Positions 34,860-48,189 of a DNA stretch of 64,000 nt are shown here, in pieces; the first letter of the stretch is position 1; each line of letters begins with the position of its first letter. The translations under genes and the position numbers were made by a program. Source of the DNA: Tetrahymena thermophila SB210 (lineage: Eukaryota; Ciliophora; Oligohymenophorea; Hymenostomatida; Tetrahymenidae); the NCBI RefSeq assembly GCF_000189635.1, contig NW_002476534.1:124001-188000 (forward strand). Direction: 5' to 3'. Below the pieces are notes generated by a model, which saw only the letters and a program-made list of their open reading frames with translations, did no database searches and was not told the origin of the DNA.

Positions 34860-36431
34860 ATGGAAGATATCAGTCAAGGTTCAAATTATTAATAATTTTG
34901 GGCTGTTGGTTCAGGAAGCTCTGGTTTGCTATTGAATGGATCATTAGAAGACATTTATACTTTTAAATAAATTGATGTTAAGTCAGTTTTTGGAGATAAT
35001 TTATAGATTACTTCACTAGAAATAGACGGAATGATGGGATTCTACTTAAATTCTAAAGGAGAAGTATTTAAATTTGGAGAATGTGAATATGATGAAAAGA
35101 ATAAAGTATTAAATTTTTATTTAAAGTTGGATTATTTAAATTAAATTATAAATTAACAGCCTGTTGTTAATCCTATTCCAAAGTAAATTAAATCATTTAG
35201 TGTCCCTGTTATTAAAATATCATGTGGATGGTCTCATGCTATGTTTGTTGATGGTAATTTATATAAGTTATATCTTAAGTTTATTTTGAAAATAAAATAA
35301 AGCTAATCACCAAATTTATGGAGTTGGGTCAAATAAATTTGGAGAAATAGGCTTAGGGAATTCTAAAAAATTGTCTGTAGTTCCTTAAATAATTCCTTTC
35401 ACAGAAACCTAATTAGAAGATGTAGTGCATCATGAAATTATGGATATTAAGTGCACCTTTAGATAAAGTTTTATTATTACAAAACAATAAAATACTGAGA
35501 GTGATACTTCTTAATATTCATATAAATTTTACTGTACAGGTTAAAATAAAAGCTTTGAACTAGGAGGCTTTAAAGGAGAAAATATCATTTACAATTTTAA
35601 ATAAAACCAATCTCTTCTTGATACAGTAGGGTCTATTTAAACTTTTGTTTGCGGATATAAATTTGGTTGTATTCTTAATAACAGTAACCAGTTATATGGG
35701 TAATTACTTAATAAAATAAGTCATCAATCAAAAAAAATTTATTTTTTATTTTTTTTTATTCGAAATATTATTTTAATAGCTGGGGAGATAATAAATATGG
35801 TCAATTAACTGGAAATGAAGCAAATTATGAAAAGGTATTTTGCATCTCTAACGATGTGCTTAAAGTATCTGCTGGATGGAACCATTTATTGATTCTTAAA
35901 AGTTGATAATTAACTTTTAAATAAACTTAATTAAATCTAAATAACTAAATATAGGTGATAAAAAGTTATATTCTGCTGGAAGAGGAGATATGGGGTAAAT
36001 AGGAGATGGATAGCTAAAAAACTCGAATTCCTTCACATAAATTCAAGTAATATTATAAAAAAAACTATTATGTTGAGTAGCATTTATTTATAGGGAGTAG
36101 AAGGAGATATAGAATTAATTCAATGTGGTTCAGAGGCTAATTATGTCAAGTCAGATAAGGGAATCTACGTCTGGGGATGGTAATTATTATTGTGAAATTT
36201 GTTTATTTTATTTTAAATTTTAAATTATATAGGAATGAGCATGGCAATCTAGGTAATGGATAGCTTTAAAATCTAAATTAGCCTACTTTGTTAGATTTTT
36301 AAAATTACAAATAAATAAACTAAGTAAAAAGCTTTAATTTAAACTTTTAATGATTTTTTTTTTTGTTGAATAATCAGATAAAATCAGGAGGAGCAGTTTG
36401 CTATTTAATAGAAAATAGTATGATAAAATGA
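34860..36431 (+). CDS. RCC1-repeat (regulator of chromosome condensation-like) protein
   Basis: Seven exons: 34860-35253, 35303-35699, 35780-35901, 35955-36046, 36094-36179, 36233-36323, 36378-36431; 411 residues. RCC1 repeats build a seven-bladed propeller that acts as a Ran exchange factor or as a general binding platform. Repeat hallmarks: ISCGWSHAMFV, YGVGSNKFGEIGLG, QLYGWGDNKYGQLTGN, VSAGWNHLLIL, LYSAGRGDMGQIGDG, IQCGSEANYVKSDKGIYVWGWNEHGNLGNG and a final KSGGAVCYL. Introns are only 46-80 nt and several split the conserved W/G motifs, so the fold is intelligible only after splicing. The N-terminal 130 residues are diverged. True RCC1 versus RCC1-like cannot be decided. Confidence 0.92.
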
Positions 36432-36656
36432 AAACATTTTAAAGTATTTTTAGTTATTGTTTTAACTTAAAATTAAATAGTAAAATTTGTATTTATTTAT
36501 TTATGCTTAACAAGTAATCAAATGAATTTTTAAATTTTGGATTATTTATATTCAGCTGTATGTATATGTTATTTTAGTATGCAAAAACAAAAGATATTTC
36601 TTGAAAAATCTTAAAATTTTAATTAAAAATAGTAAATACAAATTTATTTGACTAAT

Positions 36657-38456
36657 ATGAATATCTTGTAGAGGTTTATCTAAAATAAAAAAAATTGTTC
36701 ACTTAGCTTACATAGTTTAACTGCTAAGAACAAATATAACTATAGGCCATTTTAAGATGTTGTAGACAATTAGATTTTAGGAAATTTGCATAAGTTTAAT
36801 TAGGATATCTACATGAACTAGAAACAAATCGATTAGTTCTCTGATAAGATATTTAGCATCCATAACAGCTAGAATTTGATTTTCTTATTCAGATTATTTA
36901 AGCTATTCAGACTTACTAATGATTAATTAGATTAGCTGTATCAGGCTTAGCGCAGAAAATATCAAGATTTTCATAGAATCCGTATGCAAGCAGTTTCAAC
37001 TACTATAAAAATAGCAGATCAAAAGCAAAAATAAGAAGAAATAAGAAATAAAAATGAAAGTATGAGTGAAAAAAACTAAAAAGAAGATGATAGATTAGAT
37101 GAATTTGACGAAGAAGGAGAAGCTTTTCAGAAATAAGAAGATTAAAAATCATATGTTGATAATTAAAAAAAGGACAGATCAATCTAAGCAGTTTTAAGCA
37201 TTTTATATAAATAAAAAAAAGAATTAGAATAAGTTATTTGGTAAATTGAAAATATGCACTCAGGTCGCTTGAATATATTTTTATATCATATTTTTATGAA
37301 TAAACAATTAAATAAATTGATTGATTTGGGATTGGACTTATCTTCTTCATCTGACTATCATTTTTTCATAGAAGCATACAACTAAGTGGAAAGATAAAAA
37401 GTCACTGCAGAGCAAATGACTCTTATTCTTCAAATATTAAGTAATAATCCTAGATTTGAAGAACTTCCAAATATATTTGAAGGAGAACTTGAAAGTATAG
37501 TTTAGTGCATTAGCAATAAGCAAATAAATTACTCATTGGGCAAGTTCATTATCAGACTTGGCATAAACGAGTTGGTTTAAAGAGGAGAAGAAATAGTTGG
37601 CTGCGAATAGAGTGGAACATTCGATTTAGTTAACCCACTTCAAATTCATCTCGATTCGTTAACCCTTTCTCTCTTTTTATTTGACTTAAAAAATAAAGTA
37701 TAAGGAATAGATGTAAACTTTTTCGTCAAGTTCAATATGAATGACATCTTACAGAAATTATCTCTTGAAGAGATCGATCAGCTGATATCTGAGTTAATTA
37801 AACATAAAAGAACAGATTCTAAGGATTTGCATAGAGATATTATTTTATATTTAATTTCTTAAATTATTGAAAACTCAATGATTCAAGCATAAAACTTTAA
37901 AATTTATAATGACGTATTACTGAACTAAACTAAATTGGCAGTGAAATATAGATAATTTGCAGACTAAAATGCTCTTACGTCACTTTTAAACCAAATTGCT
38001 TCAGAAATAATTAACCATACAGCAGGTAGAGCATAGCTATCTAATACTTTTACTAATTACATATCAGAATTCTTAGACTTCTGTCCTCACGACTTGTGTG
38101 ACTTCTTCTAACTTTTTGAAGCCTTCTTCTTAAAGCAAAAGGTAGAAGCAATATCTTACAAGTAGCTTCTTATTATTTATAGACAAATGGCTTTAACTGG
38201 AGTTGATTATGAAGAGTATCTTTAAATATGCTCTAAAGTTTTTTCTTAAAATAAAAATATAATTATCTAAGAAAATTTACATGAATAAATTATCTCCTTA
38301 GCTGAAAAATTACATGACGTATAAACTGGCAATATATTTGGTGTCACTGTTGGACCAAAGCCAAGACTTCCTGATAATATTGAATTCTTAAGCGATCTAT
38401 CCGAATCTGAAGGAGAAGAAACAAATGAAGATAAAGCATAAAATAAAAATAATTGA
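36657..38456 (+). CDS. Orphan 599-residue protein
   Basis: Single exon, TGA stop. I do not recognise the family. The N terminus (MNILQRFIQNKKNCSLSLHS) lacks acidic residues, carries basic ones and is followed by a Ser/Thr patch, which could be a mitochondrial presequence. Residues about 130-195 are charged and acidic (EEIRNKNESMSEKN, DEFDEEGEAFQKQ). The rest is helical without membrane segments, with leucine-rich helical pairs such as LNIFLYHIFMNKQLNKLID and LCDFFQLFEAFFLKQKVEAI, reminiscent of the helical-repeat RNA-binding proteins of mitochondria, and an acidic Ser/Glu tail. The start codon lies only 225 bases after the RCC1 gene stop, on the same strand. Confidence 0.85.
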
Positions 38457-39262
38457 AAATCTTCATTTCATCTATCCACAGATTCATAGCTCTTATGAAA
38501 CATTTTAACGATTCTAATTTACATTTCATGAATTTCTAAATATGAAATTTATTTATTTTTGTATATAAATGTTTCTTTTTTCAATTATAATAAATAAAAT
38601 AACTCATTATTTTATTTTAGTACAAATAAATTGCTTTCAATAAAAACAATAATCGCATCAAAAATGAAACAACTCAAATTAGAATTTAGTTAACAAATTA
38701 AGTTTATTTTGTGATGAAGTTGTAATTAGCTTAAGTAATATCAATCATTATATAAATTTAGATTCATTCGTTTTAAAAAACTTGTTAGATTCAGTCATTT
38801 AAAAAAAACTTAAAGAAATTTTTCTAAAATATTCATTTTATTTTTGATTTATTAAAAATGTTTTGTTGATTGATTAATTATTCTTATTCTTTTCAAAAAT
38901 GTTTCATGATAAGAAGAGATATCCAAAATTATATCTTATTTTAAGATTATGATATTTTCAATGCAGTTATTTCTGCTTTTTCATTTTTAGATATTTCTTA
39001 ATTATTATTATTTTTTTATAAATTATTCATTTATATTTAAATTATATTACAAAAATCAATAATAAATATAAACAAAAATTAATATTTTAAAACTTTATTT
39101 TGTATTATAAAGCTATGATATTATTTAGATTATACATAATAAAATTAATAGCCATATATAACAATTTATTTTTATCAAAAATCAGTTGAAAATAAACTCA
39201 TATTATTACGAATATAGGATAAATAAAATTTAAAAGCAGGAAAATTAAGGTAATTTATAATT
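38457..39262. other. AT-rich convergent spacer
   Basis: 3' flanks of two convergent genes. No other signal seen. Confidence 0.5.
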
Positions 39263-41302
39263 TCACTCATTTTATTTAAAAATATTAATAAGTTTAGTTA
39301 AAATTTATGGCATCACAGTTAGAATTGCTAAAACTACTGTTATAAGAGTTTCTTGATACTCTACTTTAATCAATCCTAAGAATTTATAGCAAAAAGTTTT
39401 TGAGTCTATTTCAACTTATTATTTTATTCTCTTGAGAGTCTTATATGCACTTTATAGCATTTCAATTTGGAGTTATTTTATAAAATTCAATTCATATGGT
39501 TTACCCATAAAATCTATTTTTTCATCAATGGTAAACTTGGCATTGTACTTAATCTTAGCTACAAAAATGTCATAAATTGTATAAAAATCAGGAGGATTAT
39601 CAAATGATTAAAAACTATCATTTTATTATCTTTCAGTTTTTTCTGTATTATGTGATGGACGAGATCCATATTCACTTCTGACTTCTGAAACATTTGATTT
39701 GATTTTAGGTGCTAGTATCTGTAGTGCATCTATATTAGAAGACTCTACCTTATTTAAATCAATGACTTAATCTATATAGCTCTAAGAAGGAACATTAAAT
39801 GGGTTAGGTGAGCTAGGTTTTTTAGGGGACTATAAAGGTAGATAGCTCACATTCAGTTTTTAATCTGATCGAAATGCTAATTCAAAGTACAACTTTTCAT
39901 CAATAGGTTCACCATCTAGGGATTTATTGAAATAATAATCATATATCTATAGAAGGTCTTCTACTACTCCAATTATTGAATCTAGTTGGTCATCTGTTTC
40001 TGAAAAAGTATTATTAAATTTTTATCCATTATATATTCTTGTAAATAGAATGATGTTCAGGATAATAAAATCCATTGTATTCGATATAATCATTATGGGA
40101 TCTAGATAGATAGAATTTTTGGATAGGAAAATGTAAATATCTCCATAAGCTGTTAAACATGCTATGCCAACAAATAAATAATAGAAAAATAAACACACAT
40201 AGCAAGCTTCTAAACTTTATTATTTGAATTTAAAAAATTCCAAAACAGCCCTTCTTACGTTATCCCAAGTTTCTAAGCTCCTGACTGAAAGTACATCTAA
40301 CTTTTAGTGATAGTCTATCTCTGCACCACTCATAACTAGTTAATCATTCAATAGTCTTAGCATGACTGTTTTACGCCTCAAATCGTAGTTTCCTAAAGTC
40401 TTACTCAAAATCCATGTAAGATTTATATAAAATAACGAAAGGATAACCAAATAAAAAATATCCTTTAAGTCTTGAAATTTATTTTATTAATAAAAATAAA
40501 CAGCTGTCAAGGTCATTTTTATAAAAGCCATCAAGCTTAATACAGGATAAAGCCATCTACCAATGAGTAACTCTTCATTTTAATTTTTAACAAACTAAAA
40601 ACCTTTTTGTTCATATATTTATGGGTTGTAATTTGAGCTAAAGAAATTATTAAAAACCTGTGCATTTAAATCAACTTCTAGTTTTAGTAAAATATTCTCA
40701 TACTCCTTCTTCCACAACTTACTATTTGTCCTAATATCAAAAACATACTTTGTTGATTTATTTTCAATATCAAATACATTGATAGCAATATTATCCTCAG
40801 AGAACAGGTTTTTCAAGCTAAAAATCTGCTTAAGTTTGCTATCGTGCTTAATGCTCTTGATATAAGTTGATATAAGCATCTATGTGGCAAATAAGTAGAA
40901 TGCATTTAAGAACCATAAATGTTAGACTTCATTGAAATGCTTAAAATCATATGCGCATCTAAAGAAAAGAAAAAGAGAGGATGTTATAAATATAATCTTC
41001 AAAAGTGGATTAATAAAATGCTTTGAGAAACTAGATTCCTATTTCCAAAATTTGCAAAAGTAAGCTAATATCTACAAAAATGCTGAAAATATTATATAGG
41101 GAAAGACTACTAAAATAGTTAATATCAATTGTAGGATCATAGAAATAACTAGTTAAGTTAATCTTGAAAAAATAGATTTCTTGCGCTTTTTTTAAGTAAA
41201 ATTGTTTTCTTCTTTATGAGCATGAACTTAGTCGTCTACAAATTTAAAAAATGGAGTATTTCTATACTTAACATTTGTTATGGCCTAATCCAAAACCTGC
41301 AT
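39263..41302 (-). CDS. Polytopic membrane protein (possibly PHTF / gustatory-receptor-like)
   Basis: Single exon, 679 residues, TGA stop. Hydrophobic segments: about 57-90 (VISMILQLILTILVVFPY), 108-126 (KIIFITSSLFLFFR), 140-160 (WFLNAFYLFATQMLIS), 270-290 (YPVLSLMAFIKMTLTAVYF), 300-320 (IFYLVILSLFYINLTWIL), 385-410 (YVCLFFYYLFVGIACLTAY), 425-450 and one near the C terminus (ETLITVVLAILTVMPQIL). Between them is a soluble loop of about 100 residues and, after segment 7, a Ser/Pro-rich cytosolic stretch (LQSPKKPSSPNPFNVP). The stretch VRSLETWDNVRRAVLEFFK before segment 6 recalls the SLxxW..LR element I associate with PHTF-type proteins, distant relatives of insect chemoreceptors; that link is weak. 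Role unknown. Confidence 0.85.
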
Positions 41303-42663
41303 TAATGTATTAATTTTTATCAAATTCTATTTAGTGAGTGATACTATGATTATCTTATTAATTTATTTATAGCTGTTAATCAATTAGTCAATCTAAAGTA
41401 TCTAAAACCTTAAAAAAGTATCAAAAATAATTAATTGTTTGAACAAATTTTTTTAATTTCAAATTATCCAAAATTTCTATTTTGATTGAAAAAAAATTTA
41501 TTGCTGCAATTTATTTATATTATTATTAAGAAACATAATTAATTTGTTTGTTGTTTGCAGATTTAAATTTAAATAATACAACAGTTTATATTAGAATTTA
41601 GTAAATTTAAAACAAATTACTTTTGGATTTTTCAACATTCAATTATTTTTAATTGGTTTTGAGTTTTTTTGATAAAATCATGTTATATTCTTAAGAGAAA
41701 TAGTTATTCATAATCTCCATTATAATGAAGAAAAAGCTATCATACTTTTGATATAGATAAAAATTTTATTTTTAGCATTTAAAACTATTTATTTTAATAA
41801 GAATTTTATTTATTTTGTTATAAATATTGTAATTATTGATTAAATAACTAGAGATGCATTAATATATCTTGAAGAAGTTACAGATGATGGTACAGATACA
41901 AAAAAATATTGCTTAAGTCTACCTAAAATATGAAATGCAGATTCATCTTACTTACTAAATAAGAAAAAGACTAAAATAGAAACATTAAGATTTAAGGCAG
42001 TTATTGGTGATATAAAAACTTTTAACCTGCTTATTATAAATATTAAAAATAAATTATCAAAATAAAATAAAAATACTTTTGTTCAAAGATTAATCAATTT
42101 TAAATATTTTATAAAATGTTATTATTTTTAATACATTTAAAGGAAAAATTAAATTAAATTTTAAATTGAAACCTATAATTTAAAGAAATAAAATTATTTA
42201 TATCTCAATTAAAGATGTTTATTTAATTTTTTTTCCTAAAATAAAAAAAATGCACAATAAGGATTCACTGTGCATTAGTCTTTGAATCAATGAATGAAAA
42301 AACGTAAAAAATAAATGAAAGAATCAATGAAAGATTGATGAAATTTAAATGAAATTTGAAAAATTAAGTAAAATACTAAGATATTATTTACAATATAAAT
42401 TAACTATATTTTAGTATAAATAAAATTTAGGACTTGCAAGCTTAGCTAAGATTAAGTATTGTTTTTATATTTATACAAATTTAAAATATTTAATAATTTT
42501 TGAGTTTGTTTTTTCTAAATATTCATTGTTTATACACTAATTTAGTAGTTAGTTAGTTTTTTTATTTGTTATTTTGATTTTAATTTACATCTAAATATTC
42601 TATGATTTATTTTAATTCTTTATACATGTTTTATGTTTTTCTTATTAATGGAAAATTTTTTAA
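41303..42663. other. AT-rich spacer with a hairpin
   Basis: No supported gene. A 143-codon open frame at 41854-42285 was judged to be chance. A short perfect hairpin lies at 42249-42276. Confidence 0.5.
42249..42276. repeat. Perfect 8-bp inverted repeat
   Basis: AATGCACA and TGTGCATT arms around a 12-base loop (42257-42268). It lies about 390 bases past the stop codon of the minus-strand pseudokinase gene and in the 5' flank of the minus-strand membrane-protein gene. Could be a transcript-end hairpin; function unknown. Confidence 0.4.
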
Positions 42664-45600
42664 TCAATTATAATTTTCTGCAAATGGAGCTGTTTTTTGG
42701 AAGAAGGCTTTCATGTCCCTTGAATTTTATACAGGAGATTTGCTATTACTAATATTTTATCTTTGGTTCATTGAGGTATTATAGAAGCTATTTTGCCTGC
42801 TGTTGCTGTATGGATTTGGTGATAATCTCTATTGAGAATTAGAATTACGGTTTTCAAAATGATTATAGTATTCATCTTCTGATATAGGGAATCTTTCAGG
42901 AGAAATTCTATCTTCAGTAAAGAGATACTTGAGTGGTGTTTTCTAAGTAGGCATATTATCAGTATTTTATTTTTATTAATCTTAAATGACATTTTAATTT
43001 GTCTTACAGCTGAAAGAACTTAAAAACTTTTAGAAAGCAGATTGTTGTTCTTCTTGACTATTTTTATACATTTCTTACTAACTAGTTCCCATTTTTTACT
43101 TTTACATTTTATTATCAAAGTCTTTAATTTTTTATTCTAACTCTTTAATTGTTTATTAAACATCTTTGCTATATTCTTCTTCGGGTATTGAAACTTTCTC
43201 TAATTTATAGTGCAGATCATCTTTATTTGGTGATTTTTCATATAAACGGTACATGTTTTTGCTACCTCTAATTGATTTGCGAGGAGTTGGTGGACCATTT
43301 ATTAGCAAATTTTAATCTATCAGCGAGTTATCAAGCATGTTTTCAGTATTTTTTTCTTTTATAATACTTTTAATGTTAACTCTATCGGTCTAGCTCACAT
43401 TGTTTGATTTATCCTAATAAAATTAATACACGTTCTAAACTGGTGGTTAAATAAATGGCTACTCCTTTATGCTGTTGCTTTAGTCTATTTGGCCACTTCC
43501 GTTTATCAAGTTATGAGCTATGGCGATTGAATTTGAAGACTAAAATAGATAATTATTATTTAAATTCTAGCTCTTTAATTATTAGATAGGAATATCTTAA
43601 TTTTAAAGTCTTTAAGAATATTTTAAAACATTTAATTGATTCTATGATTGCTAAATAGGGGTATTCGATTTGCTTTAATAAATATTTTGGTTTTCTTTTT
43701 TTTACAATTAGTTGTAACTAGTGCTTTGGATGTGATTTGGCTAGCTTGACTCAACCACATTTTGCAAATTTTAACTCAAATTTACCTAACTATTGTTTTA
43801 TTCTGACATATTACTTCTCCTCTCAAAATTTTGCATATTCATCTTATTACCATTACTTTGAATACCCTAAATTTATCCATTACTCATTTGTAAATATTGC
43901 GATTGTTGAGGGACAAACAACTATCTATCTTTTGTATCTTAAATCAACTTTGCATCAAAATTATATATCATTTATTAAGGATATTCTTATTTATTCATAT
44001 CTGTTTCATTTGCCACAGATATTTGAACAGAATCTTCATTTTGCTGGGCAGATGAATTATGAGAATTTTAATTTTTGAAGTAGTATTGCTGCTTCTAAGG
44101 AACTTGAAGCATATTTTAGTTTAAAGGTTGTTAAATAAATTTGTTAATATGCTATCTATTTCTGTTAAATTAGTCAGAGTTTAAAATTTAACCATTCTAA
44201 TTAAATAATTCAGAAGGGTTTGATACATGAACTGATTTAGAAGGGGCAGATCTTTTTAATTCAGATGTTTAATTTTGACTCTTAAAGAAGTTTGGAGATT
44301 ATTGTGCATGAGATATATTTTTAGGAGAGAATTTTAATGAATATTTTTAATTTTATTAATCTATATCTAAATGACTTCCAATCAAACTTTCACTTCTAAG
44401 ACTTTTTTGAGAAGGCAAACGCATTTGGTATTTCTATTCTTAATTATTCTGCTTAGGTGATAAATTAACTTATGGTGGATTTATTTTTATGCTAATAGTT
44501 TTAAAATAAAAAAATTAAAATATAAATTCATCATATAATCAAAAAAAAGTTGATTAAAATTATTTTGATAATTTTATTCAAAATTAAAATTTTATATCTT
44601 AAAAATTAAAAAATATTTATTTCTTTATCAAAATTAAAAGTAAATAAAAATTGTTATATAAATTTGAAATTTAAAATAAAAAATTACTTTGAATTATCAT
44701 TATGTATTTGTGGAGAGATAAATTAAGATTTGGAGTTATTAGGGAATTTGTTATTGAATTGTATGTTGTTACTTTCGTTTAATATTTCACTTAAATTCTT
44801 GCTGTAGAGATTGTGCGATTAACTACTCTATTTAATACGCTCTTATTAATTAATTAAGTTTTGATCAATCTTATTTTGGTTAATCTAATACTCTACTTTT
44901 TAATTTTGAGAAGTATAAGGGTTACTTTATGCTTTAATTGTGTTATTTAATGAGCTTGCAATCAAGGATTAAGAGTATTAATGGCTGTATTTTTTTTAAT
45001 CTAGTGGCTCAGTAGGTCTCATCTTATTGTAGTAAACTGTGTTTTAAAAGTCAACGCTTTTTTCGTATTCTTTATCTAACTTAAAATCAGGTTGATCATA
45101 GCTACTTAAATCTTAAGAGGCTATTTTAGATTGAGGGTTAGATGGTTTCTAAGAGTGTCTTCCTATATTCTTTGAGCTGCTGATAAGATTTTAGCTTTGG
45201 TAAGCAGAATTGAGTACTTCATCTCTATGAAAGCGAAGCTAAGAGTCACTTTCTGGCTAATATTATTAAGGAGTATTAATATTATTATATTCTGAAATAG
45301 AATATTATGGATTGCTATTTTTAATGCTTCTCTACAAATTTTCTGATGGGGAAAGAAAAGTATTCTTTTAATTTGTATATGAGTTTTAGTTATGCAATGC
45401 TGTGCTTAAACCTCTTTAGTGTTAGCTTGAATTGGTTTAGCCTGGGGTAAAAACATTGTTAATATTTTTGTTTGGAGTTGCAAAATCTTTTTAATAATTT
45501 TCTTTTGCTGATGGGGTAATACTTGGAGATTTACTTCTGCTTTTAATTTGTTCATCTGACAAATTACTATTTCTTATAATATTTATGTTGTTAGCTGCAT

Positions 45601-46882
45601 CTTCCTGCTAATCAAAATTTTTATCACCTTATTTATTAATTAAGGCATTTTAGCGAGCTCTTTTTATTAAATCATCTTCATCTTCTAAAGTTTTTATTTA
45701 CACTTAAGAATTTTGAGATGCATTTCCATGAAAATCTGCTTCTGTATGACCAGCATTATAATTTTCTAAAATCATTGAAGGTATAAAGTCAATATCATGA
45801 AATTATTGAGGATTTTGTTAATAGTTATGTATGTAATCAAGAGTCTAATTGAAAGTAAAGCGATCTTTTTCACTGAATGTTATCATTTTAGCGATAATGT
45901 AAGCAAGCTAAGGAGAATAAAGGTTGGAAATAAGGCCTAATTTATCAAGCAGCTTTCCCTTATTCAAACTATAATAATCGAAATCATAAATTTTTCTAAC
46001 GCTTTTTAGAGTTGCCATCTCTATTGCAACAAGACCTAAGCTGAAAACCTATGAAACTTCGTTTGAACGCTGTTCTTCTGGCTTATTTGCATTGAATCCT
46101 TAAACATATCTGTGCTTCAATCTGGTAAAAAGCTAAGGTGATAAATAGAAATCTTAATTCTCCCCTAAAATAGCTGAAGTATATGCATCTTTTCCATTGT
46201 GCATGAATTTTGAATCAGCTATTTAATATTTCACATTTGCTAAACTTAAAAAGTTAGTGTTCTCAAGATCTTGATTTATGTTAGCTTACTTGTTAGCAGA
46301 ATTACTTGTATTTACTTTTTTATAGCTATTACAAAGATAATCTGCAATACCACTAACATTTTAACTATCTGAGTTATTAGCTATAGCAATAGTACTAGCT
46401 TTAATTGTGTCATGAGAAATTCCATTTTATTTCAAAAAAATTAATCCCTGAAGGACATTTTCAATCATTTGAATAATTTCTTATTCCTTGAAAGTCTACT
46501 ACAACTCATTCATTTCAATCATGGCATCAAAAAGTGTTTTTTCGCAATATGCATAGAGCATATATACCTTGAAGTATTTACTGCAATAGTCTTATTATTT
46601 TATCTGATAAATATTTAAAAGAGGAATTAAATAAGGAGATCTCATATTTTTGCGCTTTTAAGGTTCTTTGATGAATTCTTCATATTCAGATTTACTAGCA
46701 AGCAAGCGCGATTTCAAGACTAAATAAGGATGATGTAGAGATTCCTTGTATTACATTAACTGCGATTCTCCGTATAAATCAGTGTTCATTTCTCTAACTA
46801 AATGAGTATCATTCCTTAAATTAAAAGATGTTTCTTCAAATTTTTCGCCGACCAATAAATCGACTGATTGATTTGCTCCCAT
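42664..46882 (-). CDS. Pseudokinase with N-myristoylation motif and Gln/Asn-rich C-terminal region
   Basis: Two exons, 46882-44688 and 44491-42664 (phase 2 intron 44492-44687), 1340 residues. MGANQS at the N terminus fits N-myristoylation, so membrane attachment is likely. Residues about 25-355 have a kinase-like fold: the C-helix and hinge area (FKVYMLYAYCEKTLFDAM), LQGLIFLKQNGISHDTIKAS with HDTIK (157-161) where HRDxK stands, IADSKF (222-226) where DFG stands, FYLSPQLF for the APE segment and VFSLGLVAIEMAT for the F helix, closing with DRFTF. The catalytic Asp of HRD is displaced and the Gly of DFG, the N-lobe VAIK Lys and a glycine-rich loop are not recognisable, so it is probably inactive. 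About 980 residues of Gln/Asn/Ser-rich sequence with a short coiled coil (IKELEQKIKDFDNKM) follow. Confidence 0.88.
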
Positions 46883-48189
46883 ATTAATTTTTTAAACTAT
46901 AATTTTAAATTGTGTGATCGATTTTAGTATATTCTTTTTTTATGTGATTAGTATTTGCTAGTATTAGGAGACTGCCTGCTAATAATTAAATTGTCCTATT
47001 CTTTTCTATTAGTTACAAATATGTAAAATTTCTATTCTTTTTTTAAGTTTGTTTTTATAACTAATTAAAATTTAATTGGAAGAGATCTATCTGTTTAGTG
47101 AAAAGTTAGATCTATTATTCTATCAATTTATTTTTATTATCTCAATTTATTTTACAAATAATTTTAAAAGATTAAATTAGCCATAAATTTTATTTTCCTA
47201 AAGTATAATTATTAGCATCAAAATAAATGATAAATAAATCAATACATTTCTTTATAAATTAAAAATTGTAATCTCAATATATATAGTGGTAACTGTAATA
47301 AACATCTAACCTTCATCATTATTTTTATATTTTTATATATAAACTATATTTTACTATTTTCTGTCAAAGTAATGTAATTATTATCAAATAATAAATCTGA
47401 AAGTAATAGAATATTTATTTGATCATATTATTAAAATAATTATCTTATTATTAATAAATTATAAAATAAAAAAAATGTGTTTTCTAACTTTAAATATTAA
47501 AACCAAACAAATTGTAAATTAGGTTGATATATCTGAGCATAAAAATTGAATCATAAAATAACAAAAAAAATGAAATTTATAAAATAAATTGAAAAAGAGT
47601 TTAAAAATATTAATATCATCCAAAATTATTTATTTAATAAAAAATTTTAATTAATTTATTATAATTTTTTAATAATTTTAGTCCAATCAATTTATTTTAT
47701 CTAAAAAAAAATAACTAAAATAAATCTAGCCAATTAAAATTAGAAATATTAATGCTTGAAATATTTAATTTTTTTATCATTATAAGTTGAGAGTTTTCTA
47801 AAATTATATATAAACAAGTAATGTTGCTAAAAATATGTTTGTGTAATTGTATGGCAATTTATTCTTTAACGAATAGTGCCGAATACATATAGATTCTACT
47901 TCATTTAAAAAAAATATAATAAAATACAAATTTTAGATAATTTGCTTAGTATTTCTTGACTTTTCATGAAAATCAGCAAAATTTTAAATAAAGTATTTCT
48001 TTAAATTTAAATAACACTAACTATAATATATAAATTAATTTATGAAATTTGAGCTGCAAATAAGATAGGTAAAAAAATATATTTTATTTAAGACATTTAT
48101 TAATTTAAATACTTTTATTCTCAAAATTAAAAAATAGTTGTAAACTTATAAAAATTAGGTTAATTTTCAATCAAAGAATTTTATAAATT
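46883..48189. other. AT-rich divergent spacer
   Basis: Promoters of the pseudokinase gene (minus) and of the Cys-rich membrane protein gene (plus) are expected. No coding frame or RNA gene seen. Confidence 0.5.

Noticed and set aside
41854-42285. 143-codon plus-strand frame under the ciliate code
   Set aside because: With TGA as only stop, open stretches of this length are expected by chance in such A/T-rich DNA; composition and lack of motifs give no support.
43737-44078. Plus-strand frame of 113 codons free of TAA, TAG and TGA
   Set aside because: It is the antisense of the Gln/Asn-rich exon 2 of the pseudokinase gene; such frames arise because Gln-rich ciliate sequence lacks stops on the opposite strand.
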